Assembly (NCBI GenBank): GCA_051004815.1
Contig: JBPCJY010000236.1
Span: 28,530 to 92,529, forward strand
Origin: JBBQXY01 sp051004815
GTDB taxonomy: Bacteria > Chloroflexota > Ktedonobacteria > Ktedonobacterales > Ktedonobacteraceae
DNA: 64,000 nucleotides
Reading direction: 5' to 3'
Under the pieces are notes generated by a model. It had not been told where the DNA came from, did not search any database, and saw only the letters and a list, made by a program, of their open reading frames with translations. Shown here piece by piece: positions 7,803 to 16,381 of this stretch; position 1 is the stretch's first letter, and each line of letters begins with the position of its first letter. The translations under genes were made by a program, and so were the position numbers.

Positions 7803-9976
7803 CAACCAATCTGGTCGGCGCATCGCTGCCACGGACGGACGCGTTGGGCAAAGTCACGGGTGCAACCCTCTATCCAGCCGATCTGGTACGACCGGGCATG
7901 CTCCATTTGCAGGTCGTCTTCGCCCATCGCCCACACGCACGAATTAAGGAGATTGACATCAGTGCTGCCCTCAAGATGCCGGGCGTGGTGGCTGTACTGA
8001 CTGCACGCGATGTACCCTACAACGCCTATGGACTCATCGATGCCGATCAGGCGGCTCTGTGTGGCGATGTTGTGCGCTTCGAGGGTGACAAAGTGGCACT
8101 GGTGGCGGCAGAGAGCAAGGAGGCCGCTATCGCTGCCGCCGAACTAGTGCATGTCGAGTATGAAGATCTGCCCGCGATCACAGACCCGCGTGCGGCGATG
8201 GCACCCGGCGCACCGCTGATCCATGAACACCACGGCTCCAATGTGCTGCTTCACATGCCCATTCGCAAAGGGGACGCTGAGCGTGCGCTGGCACAAGCTG
8301 ACGTGGTACTCTCTGGCGAGTTTAGCACCTCCTGGCAGGAGCACGCCTTCCTCCAACCGGAGGCCGGCATCGCCTATATCGACCAACAAGGCCATGTAGT
8401 GATCGAGACAGCCGGCCAGTGGATGCACGAGGATCGTCGGCAAATCGCGGCAATGCTGCGACTGCCGGAGGAGAAGGTGATAGTGCGCTACGCGGCCATT
8501 GGTGGTGCTTTTGGTGGACGCGAAGATCTCTCTGTCCAGCATTTGCTGGCACTGGCAACCTGGAAATTGCAGCGACCGGTCGCGATAGTCTGGAGTCGCG
8601 AAGAGTCGATCATTGCCCATCACAAGCGTCATCCCATGACCATTCGCTGCCGTTGGGGTGCCCAAAAGGACGGGCGCATCACGGCAGTGGAAGCGGAGGT
8701 AATCGCCGATGGAGGTGCTTATGCCTCTACCAGCGTGGAAGTGACCAAAGTGGCAACGCTCTTCTCCAGCGGCTGCTACAACGTACCCAATATCAGCGTA
8801 GATGGCTATGCAGTCTACACCAACAATGTTCCCAGCGGTGCCTTCCGCTGTTTTGGCGGACCGCAGTCGCAGTTCGCCGCGGAGATCATGGTCACACGAC
8901 TGGCACATGCACTGGGCATCGACCCGGTTGAGATGCGGCGGATCAACCTTTACCGTGAAGGCGATCTGGAGCCAACGCAGCAACCACTACCGGAAGGAGT
9001 AACCGTGCGGGAAGTGTTGGAGCGTTGTGTGACAGAGGTACACGAGCGGTGGGGCGACAACGGTCAACCGCGCCAGCATCCAGCACCGCACCTGCGCCGC
9101 GGGATCGGCATTGCCTGTGGATTGAAGAATGTGGGTTATTCATTTGGTTTTCCTGAGCAGTCTACGGCAACGGCAGAGTTGTATGGAGAGGCGGAGTTAG
9201 AGCGAGCGGTGGTGCGCGTTGGCGCAGCCGAGGTGGGACAGGGTACCCATCTGGCACTGAGGCAGATCGCCGCCGAGACGCTAGGGCTTCCGATGGAGAA
9301 GGTGACGCTGGTCGCCGATGATACCAGCCTCTCCCCCAACGCGGGTAGTGCCTCAGCCTCACGCCTGACATTCATGGCTGGACGGGCCGTGCATGATGCA
9401 GCGGTGGCCGCTCGGATGAAGTGGAGCGAGTCGGAGCAGTATTACGCGGAGGCCACAGTGCAGTACCGACCGCCGATGACGACACCATTAGACCCGGTCA
9501 CAGGAGCAGGGCGACCCAACATCTGCTATGGCTATACAGCGCAAGCCGTGGAGGTGGAGGTCAACACGCTGACAGGGCAGGTGACGGTGTTACGCATCAT
9601 CAGTGTGCATGACGTGGGGAAGGCCATCAACCCTCAGCAAGTGGAGGGGCAGATAGAAGGTTGTCTGGCACAAGCACTTGGCTATGCGCTGCTCGAAAAC
9701 TTGCAATTGCGCGACGGCCATATCCTCACCCCCTACCTGAGCACATATCTGCTGCCGACGGTACTCGATATGCCGGTGGAGGTGACACCGATCATTTTGG
9801 AGTTGGCCGATCCTCATGGGCCTTTTGGCGCACGCGGGATGGCAGAGATGCCACTGTCGTGCTTTGCGCCGGCAGTCGCAAGCGCAATCCATGATGCGAC
9901 TGGTGTCTGGCTCTCGCAGCAACCGATGATCCCGGAGCGCGTGCTGGCGGCTCTCATGACGCAACAAGAAAAATAA
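7799..9976 (+). CDS. xdhA: Xanthine dehydrogenase, molybdopterin-binding subunit
   Basis: A 725-residue molybdenum-cofactor subunit. Seen: the N-terminal hammerhead start V-G-x-S-L-P-R-T-D-A-x-G-K, a GGAFGGRED molybdopterin motif, GAFRCFGGPQ-FAAE, AEVGQGTHLAL, NAGSASASR, and FGARGMAEMPL carrying the catalytic Glu close to the C-terminus. Start ATG 7799 overlaps the stop of the FAD/Fe-S subunit and is preceded by AAAGGAGG; the longer frame from 7724 lies inside the upstream gene. The genes should form one heteromeric xanthine dehydrogenase. A related purine or aldehyde hydroxylase is the alternative. The uricase neighbour supports xanthine as substrate. Confidence 0.9.
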   Translation: MTTNLVGASLPRTDALGKVTGATLYPADLVRPGMLHLQVVFAHRPHARIKEIDISAALKMPGVVAVLTARDVPYNAYGLIDADQAALCGDVVRFEGDKVALVAAESKEAAIAAAELVHVEYEDLPAITDPRAAMAPGAPLIHEHHGSNVLLHMPIRKGDAERALAQADVVLSGEFSTSWQEHAFLQPEAGIAYIDQQGHVVIETAGQWMHEDRRQIAAMLRLPEEKVIVRYAAIGGAFGGREDLSVQHLLALATWKLQRPVAIVWSREESIIAHHKRHPMTIRCRWGAQKDGRITAVEAEVIADGGAYASTSVEVTKVATLFSSGCYNVPNISVDGYAVYTNNVPSGAFRCFGGPQSQFAAEIMVTRLAHALGIDPVEMRRINLYREGDLEPTQQPLPEGVTVREVLERCVTEVHERWGDNGQPRQHPAPHLRRGIGIACGLKNVGYSFGFPEQSTATAELYGEAELERAVVRVGAAEVGQGTHLALRQIAAETLGLPMEKVTLVADDTSLSPNAGSASASRLTFMAGRAVHDAAVAARMKWSESEQYYAEATVQYRPPMTTPLDPVTGAGRPNICYGYTAQAVEVEVNTLTGQVTVLRIISVHDVGKAINPQQVEGQIEGCLAQALGYALLENLQLRDGHILTPYLSTYLLPTVLDMPVEVTPIILELADPHGPFGARGMAEMPLSCFAPAVASAIHDATGVWLSQQPMIPERVLAALMTQQEK

Positions 9977-9996
9977 GGATAGGAACCACACACACA

Positions 9997-11361
9997 ATGA
10001 CATCACTACTCATTCAACATGCTGCATTAATCGTGTCGATGGATGATGCCGATACGCGCTGGACAGATGGAGGCATCTATGTCGAGGACAACGTGATCCG
10101 ACAGACCGGACCGACAGAACAGCTCCCACAACAGGCGGATCATACGATTGACGCACGAAACATGATACTCCTACCTGGACTGGTGAATACCCATCATCAC
10201 TTCTACCAGACCCTGACACGCAACGTTCCCGCGGCACAGGATGCCAATTTGTTTCAATGGTTGCGCATCCATTACCCGATCTGGGCGGGTCTCACCCCTG
10301 AAGCCATTTACGTCAGTACCAAAACTGCTATCGCTGAGCTAATGCTTTCCGGCTGTACGACATCGAGCGACCACTGTTACATCTGGCCTAACGGTGCTCG
10401 CATCGACGATCAGATTGCAGCGGCTGCGGAGATGGGCTTCCGCTTTCATGCCGCCCGTGGCTCCATGTCGGTCGGCGAAACGCAAGGCGGTCTGCCACCG
10501 GACAGTGTGGTCGAGGAAGAGGAAGCGATCCTCCGTGACTCGCAACGGGTGATCGAGGACTACCACGATGCCAGTCGCTACGCCATGCTGCGCATTGTGC
10601 TCGCTCCGTGTTCGCCCTTCTCTGTCTCTCCACAGTTGATGCGCCAGAGCGTGGAACTGGCACGCTCCTACGGCGTGCATTCGCATACGCATCTCGCTGA
10701 AACACTGGACGAGGCAGCCTACTGCGCCACCACCTTTGGCCGCACACCAGTAGAGCTGGTGGAAGATCTCGGCTGGGTGGGACCTGACGTTTGGCACGCA
10801 CATATGGTTCACCCCGGTGTAGACGAGATCACACGCTTGGGGCAGACCAATACTGGCGTGGCGCACTGTCCCAGCTCGAACATGCGACTTGCTTCGGGCA
10901 TCGCTCCAGTCGGGCAATTACGGCAGGCTGGCGCACGAGTCGGCCTCGGTGTCGATGGCTCAGCGTCCAATGATAGCTCCCACTTGCTCGCGGAAGCACG
11001 ACAGGCGATGCTCTTGCAGCGTGTGAAAGGGAATCCCGCCGCGATGACTGCCAGGGAAGCACTCTGGCTGGCAACGCGGGGCGGCGCAGCCGTGCTTGGT
11101 CGCGATGATATTGGCTACCTCGCCCCTGGCATGGCGGCGGACTTCATCGGCTATCGTCTCGATACGCTGGCACTCGCGGGAGGTGCTCCCCACGATCCGC
11201 TGGCCTCGCTCGTCTTTTGTCAGCCACCATTCGTGGATTTGAGCGTAATCAATGGGCGAGTACGCGTCCAGGCGCAAACCCTACTTGACATCGACCTGCC
11301 CGCACTGATTGAGCGTCACAACGCTATCGCACGCGCTCTGGTACGTGGGGAACTTCATTAG
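9997..11361 (+). CDS. 8-oxoguanine deaminase-like amidohydrolase
   Basis: A 454-residue amidohydrolase of the COG0402 deaminase group. Metal-site motifs: NTHHHFYQTLTR, a His in SHTHLAETLDE, a His in WHAHMVHP, and the Asp in LGVDGSASND. The block ending in GCTTSSDHCYIWPNG and the SVSPQLM region resemble 8-oxoguanine deaminases, which turn 8-oxoguanine directly into urate. That would feed the operon's uricase and bypass xanthine dehydrogenase. Guanine or hydroxyatrazine-type deamination is the alternative. It is the last gene of the purine operon, starting 20 bases after xdhA behind an AAGGATAGGA ribosome site. Confidence 0.8.
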   Translation: MTSLLIQHAALIVSMDDADTRWTDGGIYVEDNVIRQTGPTEQLPQQADHTIDARNMILLPGLVNTHHHFYQTLTRNVPAAQDANLFQWLRIHYPIWAGLTPEAIYVSTKTAIAELMLSGCTTSSDHCYIWPNGARIDDQIAAAAEMGFRFHAARGSMSVGETQGGLPPDSVVEEEEAILRDSQRVIEDYHDASRYAMLRIVLAPCSPFSVSPQLMRQSVELARSYGVHSHTHLAETLDEAAYCATTFGRTPVELVEDLGWVGPDVWHAHMVHPGVDEITRLGQTNTGVAHCPSSNMRLASGIAPVGQLRQAGARVGLGVDGSASNDSSHLLAEARQAMLLQRVKGNPAAMTAREALWLATRGGAAVLGRDDIGYLAPGMAADFIGYRLDTLALAGGAPHDPLASLVFCQPPFVDLSVINGRVRVQAQTLLDIDLPALIERHNAIARALVRGELH

Positions 11362-11411
11362 GGCTTACAAGAGCATTCTCCTCTTCATAAGTTACCTGGA
11401 CAAGCCAACTT

Positions 11412-11903
11412 TTATTCGCCTTTGAGCGAGAGAACCTCATCACCCACATGGACTGTGGCATCCCAGGTTACGTCGATGGCGGCTCTGACGCTCTGGTGTG
11501 CCGGGCAACCTTCTGGATGCACACGCAATGCGCGTTCAGTAGCTTCACGGGTATCGGGAGGAACGGTGAGATCATAGTGGATAGCGATTGACTCAATGCG
11601 GATAGTCTTGCCAATACCGACGATACGTCCATCGACAGTCGCGGTGTAGAATTGGCGATCATAACGAATCTTGCGCCCTGACAGGGCACCGGCTAATGTG
11701 CCGTACATTCAGCCAGCAACGGCAGCAACAATATGGTCAAGCGTCGAGGCGACAGGTGGCCCTTCCTTCGCACCATAGTACGAACGCAATGCCCCCTGCA
11801 CGCCATACACGACGGGTTCCGCTACCTCACCAAGATAGGCATTGCGATAGCCATCTTTGTACACGAGGCGTGCGTGCGAAATGTACTCGAATTCATCGGC
11901 CAT
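11412..11903 (-). CDS. OsmC family protein, probable selenoprotein (in-frame UGA as Sec65)
   Basis: Two adjacent minus-strand frames separated by one TGA (11709-11711) read as a single 163-residue OsmC protein. The stop falls where OsmC proteins carry the peroxidatic Cys: STLDHIVAAVAG-[UGA]-MYGTLAGALSGRK corresponds to the usual AAxAGC-x-x-GT helix. The second, resolving Cys is intact as Cys133 in HPEGCPAHQSVRAAIDV. A hairpin with a seven-base-pair stem and GUC loop begins 20 bases after the UGA (11673-11689) and fits the bacterial SECIS layout. OsmC proteins reduce organic hydroperoxides; Sec at the attacking position would increase reactivity. Start ATG 11903 is preceded by AAAGGAGGA. No selABCD genes are in the window. 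A pseudogene or base error is the alternative. Confidence 0.8.
11673..11689 (-). promoter_or_regulatory. Candidate bacterial SECIS hairpin in the OsmC mRNA
   Basis: Reading the minus strand, GUGCCCU pairs with AGGGCGC (seven pairs, one of them U-G) around the three-base loop GUC. The loop begins 27 bases after the UGA, within the window of roughly 16 to 37 bases described for bacterial SECIS elements, and its first base is G as the consensus model asks. It lies inside the coding region, as bacterial SECIS elements do. Found by hand pairing, not by a folding program. Confidence 0.6.
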
Positions 11904-11957
11904 GGGAAGTTGTTCCTCCTTTTGAATAGACCGTACTTTCATTTCCTACAGCATAAT

Positions 11958-12566
11958 CTACGAAGTGAACGTAAACGATTGGAGCATCGGCTGGAAGTAC
12001 CCCGAATTAGCAAGGTCGAAAACCTGTGTGCCAGTCGCATACCCGATGATAAAAGCTTTGGTTGCCGTAGAGTTTGCTGGATGGTTGTCAGAGATGACAT
12101 AGATTTTTACGTTCGCCTGCGTAGATTGGCCGCTGGGCGTGATATCACCGGTGGCCGCTCCCTGGCTCCAAGTTTCACCGGCTAGCGTTGTAGTGGAAGG
12201 AACGCTTTGCTGCTGATAATTTTTGGCTTGAGATTTAAAGGCTTCCAATCCTAATGTAACCTGATTACTGGTTGAGACAATTCCATTGGGATTGGGAGCT
12301 ACGTGAATTTGGAAGTAGGCGATACCGCTGGGGTCAGTAAAGGTCACGCCCGTGCTATCTTTCTTCACTTTCCAGGCTTGCGGATAGCTTATCGTAAATC
12401 CGTCACCAGTAAAGGCGGTCATGGTAGTTGCAGTGGTTGGTGTCGGTGTCGGAGTTGGCGTGCCACCAGAGCCACCAATATCACAGGCAGAGACGAAGAT
12501 TGCGAGGAGTAGAATGCTAAAGCTGAGCAAGAAACCATAAGAAAGGTGTTTTGGATGCTGTACCAT
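11958..12566 (-). CDS. Secreted lipoprotein with PsbP-like domain
   Basis: A 202-residue lipoprotein. The N-terminus has a hydrophobic segment ending in the lipobox IFVSAC, so it should be lipidated at that Cys and anchored outside the membrane. A GGSGG and TP-repeat linker follows (about residues 32-46), then a domain beginning with FTGDGFTISYPQAWKVKK-TGVTFTDP and ending in a C-terminal FQPMLQSFTF. That pattern is typical of PsbP/Mog1-like domains in Chloroflexota lipoproteins. Ligand unknown. It lies between the OsmC gene and the peroxiredoxin gene on the same strand, which may or may not mean shared oxidative-stress control. Confidence 0.75.
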   Translation of the reverse strand: MVQHPKHLSYGFLLSFSILLLAIFVSACDIGGSGGTPTPTPTPTTATTMTAFTGDGFTISYPQAWKVKKDSTGVTFTDPSGIAYFQIHVAPNPNGIVSTSNQVTLGLEAFKSQAKNYQQQSVPSTTTLAGETWSQGAATGDITPSGQSTQANVKIYVISDNHPANSTATKAFIIGYATGTQVFDLANSGYFQPMLQSFTFTS

Positions 12567-12684
12567 TAACGCTTATCCTCCATAGACAATTGCAAATTTT
12601 TAGTTTTGATTACACGCACAAAACCTATTGCTGCTGCGATTATAACATAAACGCGATGTTTAAAGTAGCTCACTCTAGATAGTA

Positions 12685-12709
12685 AAACGACCCGCCTGGG
12701 AAGCGGGTC
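12685..12709 (-). terminator. Rho-independent terminator of the peroxiredoxin gene
   Basis: On the minus strand GACCCGC and GCGGGTC (12689-12709) form a seven-pair GC stem with a seven-base loop, followed by GTTTT. It lies 35 bases after the peroxiredoxin stop at 12744. Confidence 0.7.
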
Positions 12710-12743
12710 ACATTGTACAGGTATGTATTTTAAGGTTTCAGAG

Positions 12744-13241
12744 TTAAAGGTGCAACGTCCCCACAGCCGCGAGCACTTCGTCAGCATGGTCTTCTGGCTT
12801 TACCTTGTGCCAAACCTTGCGTACAATGCCATCCTTATCAATCAAAAACGTGGAGCGATTCACCCCCATGTACTTTTTTCCGTACATGTTTTTCTCACCA
12901 TAGACATGATAGAGTTGGGCAACGTGGGCATCCGTATCAGACAGCAAGGGAAAAGAAAGTCCATATTTCTCCGCGAATTTCTGGTGTGATGCTACACTAT
13001 CTGTACTCACACCGAGGACGACAATGCCACGTTTCTGCATCTCTCGGTTCGCATCACGGAAACTGCACGCCTCTTTTGTGCAACCGGGCGTGTCATCTTT
13101 TGGATAAAAGTACAAGACAACATCGTGGTTGCGTAATGCACTCAACTGAACCTTGCCGTCTTTCACCACATCATCGCTTCCTACTGCCGGTAGTGTAAAA
13201 TCAGGAGCAGATTGTTGCTCATTAATCTCTGTGTCACTCAT
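12744..13241 (-). CDS. bcp: Thioredoxin-dependent peroxiredoxin (BCP/PrxQ type)
   Basis: A 165-residue peroxiredoxin of the bacterioferritin comigratory protein/PrxQ class, reducing H2O2 and organic hydroperoxides with thioredoxin. The active site is complete: FYPKDDTPGCTKEACSFRD carries the peroxidatic Cys and, five residues later, the resolving Cys. GVSTDSVASHQKFAEKYGLSFPLLSD and GVNRSTFLIDKDG are family hallmarks. The N-terminus has a thirteen-residue extension before the thioredoxin fold. It is encoded upstream of the OsmC gene on the same strand, with a lipoprotein gene between; both protect against hydroperoxides. Confidence 0.93.
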   Translation of the reverse strand: MSDTEINEQQSAPDFTLPAVGSDDVVKDGKVQLSALRNHDVVLYFYPKDDTPGCTKEACSFRDANREMQKRGIVVLGVSTDSVASHQKFAEKYGLSFPLLSDTDAHVAQLYHVYGEKNMYGKKYMGVNRSTFLIDKDGIVRKVWHKVKPEDHADEVLAAVGTLHL

Positions 13242-13626
13242 ATAACTAACGACCTCACTTCAAAGCGGTTTTCTTAAAAACGTTCAACCAAGCCAAACTT
13301 TGATTAGTGTACCACAAGAAAAAGCCTGACAGCCATCCCGCAATAAAGGCTATGGAATAGTGGAGTCGGCACAATTGCTCGGCCTTTGATTCGGCAAACT
13401 TACTTTTGTTACTTTTTTCAGTATAACATGTTGAAAAGAAAAAACTTCTCGTACCTTGCTCTTCTTTTGGAGAAAAAGCAGTGATGCAGATGTGCCGTGT
13501 TCGTGGCTTGGCTAGAGTAGTTCTGGGCTGCTTAGTGTAACCCTCTGACGAATTTCCTCTTGAGAGGAAACAAAATGTTATCATATCTCTACAAACGTTT
13601 CACAAATCAAATAAGGAGAATTCAGA
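13242..13626 (+). other. Intergenic stretch without a supported gene
   Basis: Divergent spacer between the peroxiredoxin and a lipoprotein gene. A 109-codon minus-strand frame (13255-13584) has no ribosome site, an odd Cys/Arg/Phe-rich composition and no recognisable domain, so I do not call it. AAGGAG at about 13612 serves the downstream lipoprotein. Confidence 0.6.
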
Positions 13627-14196
13627 ATGCTTATTAAACGCTCTTTCTTCGTCACCATCGGCCTCTTGATGGCCATGCTCATCGCGGCATGTGGAAGCAC
13701 CAGTAGCACCACAACCACTGGAAGCGGCGGTGCTTATGGTTCTAGCCCAACTACAGGCACAACGACTACCCCGGCGAGCACGCCAACCACATCAAGCAGT
13801 GGCAGTTCATCCGCCATAATCAAAACGGCAACTGCCACAGTCAAGGGCAAGTCGGAGACTATTCTCACCAACGCCGATAGCAAAACCCTGTATTACTTTA
13901 CCCCCGATACAGCCACAACTGCCGCTTGCACGACTGGCTGTATCGCCAACTGGCCTCCGCTCCTCTTCACAGGTTCAGGCTCGCCCACCAGCTCCGGGAC
14001 GCTCTCTGGCAAACTGACCGCGCAAACAGATGCCAATGGCAATCAAGTCCAATACAACGGTCACTTCCTGTACACGTTCGCCAGTGATACTGCACCTGGT
14101 CAAACCAATGGTGAGGGCATCGGCGGCAAATGGTTTGTCGCCACGGTTGATCTCGCTTTACAAGGCGGTGGGGCAACGACTAATGATGGATACTAG
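13627..14196 (+). CDS. Lipoprotein with COG4315-type secreted repeats
   Basis: A 189-residue exported protein. The signal segment ends in the lipobox LIAACGS, followed by a 45-residue Ser/Thr/Gly-rich stalk. Then come two copies of the secreted repeat of unknown function (PF03640-like): first LTNADSKTLYYFTPDTATTAACTTGCIANWPPL, recognisable by Y-Y-F-x-x-D and C-x-x-x-C-x-x-x-WPP, second with LTAQTDANGNQVQYNGHFLYTFASDTAPGQTNGEG. The end resembles GKWFVATVDL. No function is known for this family. It is monocistronic and followed by a strong hairpin at 14245-14293. Confidence 0.8.
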   Translation: MLIKRSFFVTIGLLMAMLIAACGSTSSTTTTGSGGAYGSSPTTGTTTTPASTPTTSSSGSSSAIIKTATATVKGKSETILTNADSKTLYYFTPDTATTAACTTGCIANWPPLLFTGSGSPTSSGTLSGKLTAQTDANGNQVQYNGHFLYTFASDTAPGQTNGEGIGGKWFVATVDLALQGGGATTNDGY

Positions 14197-14244
14197 AACA
14201 TTGGGGAATCTCAGCAACTGAGTAACGAGGTACATTTTCTAACT

Positions 14245-14293
14245 TGATAACACAAGTGCATGCAGCCACAGGTTGCATGCACTTGTGTTACCA
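14245..14293. terminator. Bidirectional hairpin between the lipoprotein and nadA
   Basis: Perfect 17-base arms TAACACAAGTGCATGCA (14248-14264) and its complement (14274-14290) enclose a nine-base loop that can pair three further bases. It sits between two convergent genes. There is no T run on the plus side, so termination may rely on the long stem. Confidence 0.65.
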
Positions 14294-14325
14294 ATGTAAA
14301 ACTCTCGCGAACTGCTATAGCAAAT

Positions 14326-15516
14326 TTACAACGCGAGCATACGCTCCAATGCAACTTTAGCCCAGTGGGCCGTATCACCATCAACTTTGACCTGGTTAAT
14401 GACCTTGTCTTCGACCAGTCCTTCCAACACCCAGGCAAGATAGGCCGGGTGAATGCGGTACATCGTTGAGCAGGGACAGACAATCGGATCAAGGCAGAAG
14501 ATGAATTGTTCGGGATACTCTTTTGCCAGACGATGCACCAGGTTGATCTCCGTTGCTACCGCCCACTGGCTCCCGGCAGGTGCCTGCTCAATCTGCTGAA
14601 TAATATACTCGGTTGAACCGTAGAGGTCAGCAGCGGCGACAACTTCGCGGCGGCATTCAGGGTGAACCAACACTTTAATCCCTGGATAGTCGGCACGCGC
14701 CTTCTCGATCTGCTGCACATTGAAACGCATATGCGTCGTGCAATAGCCCTTCCACAGAATGATCTTAGAGCGTTCTAGCTCCTCTTCTGCATCGTCCGCC
14801 GCCATCGGATTCTTCGGATTCCAGACCGCCATCTGCTCCTCTGCGATACCGTACTTGAAGGCGGTGTTGCGACCAAGATGCTCATCGGGGAAGAAGAGTA
14901 CGCGCTTGCCATGACTAAAGGCCCATTGTATCACTGCCGGAGCATTGGACGAGGTGCAGACAATGCCACCGTTGCGCCCACAAAAAGCCTTGAGATCAGC
15001 AGCCGAGTTCATATAGGTCACGGGAATGATACCAGCACCCTCGCCCAATGTCTCATGCAACATCTGCCAGCATTCTTCAACCTCGGCGATGTTTGCCATA
15101 TCGGCCATGGAGCAGCCCGCGGCAGGATTGGGTAGTATGACGCGCTGATGCGGCGCACTGAGAATATCGGCACTTTCAGCCATGAAATGGACGCCACAAA
15201 ACACGATATAGTCAGCCTGGGGGCGTGCAGCAGCCAACTGCGCAAGCTTAAATGAATCGCCGCGATAATCAGCATACTTGATGATCTCATCACGCTGGTA
15301 GTGATGCCCCAGAATGACCAGCCGTTCGCCCAGTTGCGCCCTCGCCGTGGCAATGCGCTGATCCAACTCTTCGCCTGACATCTCTGCATAGACTAAAGGG
15401 ACGTTATCGATACGGGTTGAACGGTCGTGGTGTGTATGTGCAGCGCGTGTTTGCAGGTTGACGAGCGGCAAAATGCGCTCCTCTTTACTTTCCGCACAGG
15501 CAGCTTGCAGAGCCAT
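14326..15516 (-). CDS. nadA: Quinolinate synthase
   Basis: A 396-residue quinolinate synthase. It condenses iminoaspartate, supplied by NadB, with dihydroxyacetone phosphate to form quinolinate, using a [4Fe-4S] cluster. Visible ligands: Cys in IVFCGVHFMAESADIL, Cys in GGIVCTSSNAP, and the CLDPIVCPCSTMYRI segment. LGHHYQRDEIIKYAD and HPECRREVV are family motifs. Start ATG 15516 follows AAGGAGGGAACCT. It is the last gene of nadB-nadC-nadA, 22 bases behind nadC. The N-terminus carries about 25 extra residues relative to short NadA forms. Confidence 0.94.
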   Translation of the reverse strand: MALQAACAESKEERILPLVNLQTRAAHTHHDRSTRIDNVPLVYAEMSGEELDQRIATARAQLGERLVILGHHYQRDEIIKYADYRGDSFKLAQLAAARPQADYIVFCGVHFMAESADILSAPHQRVILPNPAAGCSMADMANIAEVEECWQMLHETLGEGAGIIPVTYMNSAADLKAFCGRNGGIVCTSSNAPAVIQWAFSHGKRVLFFPDEHLGRNTAFKYGIAEEQMAVWNPKNPMAADDAEEELERSKIILWKGYCTTHMRFNVQQIEKARADYPGIKVLVHPECRREVVAAADLYGSTEYIIQQIEQAPAGSQWAVATEINLVHRLAKEYPEQFIFCLDPIVCPCSTMYRIHPAYLAWVLEGLVEDKVINQVKVDGDTAHWAKVALERMLAL

Positions 15517-15538
15517 AGGTTCCCTCCTTAGATGGATA

Positions 15539-16381
15539 TCAGGCGAATTCTAACGATATGTCGAAATTTGGGGCGGAGTGCGTCAAAGCACCCAGCGAGA
15601 TAAAATCTACGCCGGTAGCCGCCACCGCCGCTAAACGTTCAGGGTCGGTACCAATATTGCCGGAGGCTTCCAGTAGCATACGCGATGCTTCATGGCGCAC
15701 CAACACCACCGCCTCACGCATCGTGGCAATGTCCATATTGTCCAGCAGCACTACATCGGCCTCAGCCTGGATCGCCTGCCGCACCTCGGCAAGCGTTTCA
15801 CACTCGATCTCTATCTTGAGCAGATGTTGGGCAGCGCGACGTGCCGCTGTGACAGCCTGTACAATGCCACCAGCAGCTTTGATATGATTATCTTTAATCA
15901 GCACGCCATCACTCAGGCCATAACGGTGATTCTGACCACCGCCCAGGCGCACAGCTTCCTTCTCCAAACTGCGCAAGCCTGGAGTCGTCTTGCGCGTATC
16001 GAGGATACGTGTCTGTGTTCCCGCGATAGCCTGCACACAACGAGCGGTGCTGGTCGCGATGCCCGAAAGATGACCCAGGAAATTGAGGGCCACCCGCTCA
16101 GCACTCAATATCGAACGTGCCGGGCCACTCAACTGTGCCAACACCTGCTCTGGTTGCACAGTCGCGCCATCTTCAACCAACATCTCGAAGGCGATACGCT
16201 CATCCAACAGGTGGAATGTCTCAGCCGCAACCGCCAGACCAGCCACAACCCCTGCTCGGCGAGTAATGATACGGGCCTGAGCCTGTTGTTGCTCAGGCAC
16301 AGTGCTGAGCGTCGTGATATCGTAATCAGCACCGTCCTCCTCCAAAGCACGCTTGATCAATTCTACGGGGGGTTTACGCAT
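15539..16381 (-). CDS. nadC: Nicotinate-nucleotide diphosphorylase (carboxylating), quinolinate phosphoribosyltransferase
   Basis: A 280-residue enzyme converting quinolinate and PRPP to nicotinate mononucleotide. Motifs: an EDGADYDITT segment, ARIITRRAGVVAGLA, LNFLGHLSGIAT, ILDTRKTTPGLRSLEK, GGGQNHRYGLSDGVLIKDNHI, IEIECETLAE, VVLLDNMD, LEASGNI, and FISLGALTHS at the C-terminus. ATG 16381 is chosen because AGGAG lies nine bases upstream and M-R-K-P-P starts the family helix. This places the start inside the last codons of nadB (eight-base overlap), implying translational coupling. The frame could be extended to 16414, but those residues are unlike the family. Confidence 0.94.
   Translation of the reverse strand: MRKPPVELIKRALEEDGADYDITTLSTVPEQQQAQARIITRRAGVVAGLAVAAETFHLLDERIAFEMLVEDGATVQPEQVLAQLSGPARSILSAERVALNFLGHLSGIATSTARCVQAIAGTQTRILDTRKTTPGLRSLEKEAVRLGGGQNHRYGLSDGVLIKDNHIKAAGGIVQAVTAARRAAQHLLKIEIECETLAEVRQAIQAEADVVLLDNMDIATMREAVVLVRHEASRMLLEASGNIGTDPERLAAVAATGVDFISLGALTHSAPNFDISLEFA

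Noticed and set aside
8144..8983. 279-codon minus-strand frame inside xdhA
   Set aside because: Antisense shadow of a clearly coding gene; its protein has no family features.
11709..11711. OsmC gene as a simple nonsense pseudogene
   Set aside because: The stop replaces precisely the catalytic Cys, the rest of the frame is clean on both sides, and a SECIS-like hairpin follows. A random nonsense mutation would not predict these together. A base error remains possible and is stated in the finding.
13255..13584. 109-codon minus-strand frame
   Set aside because: No ribosome site, no recognisable domain, atypical composition; it lies in the divergent spacer before a lipoprotein gene.
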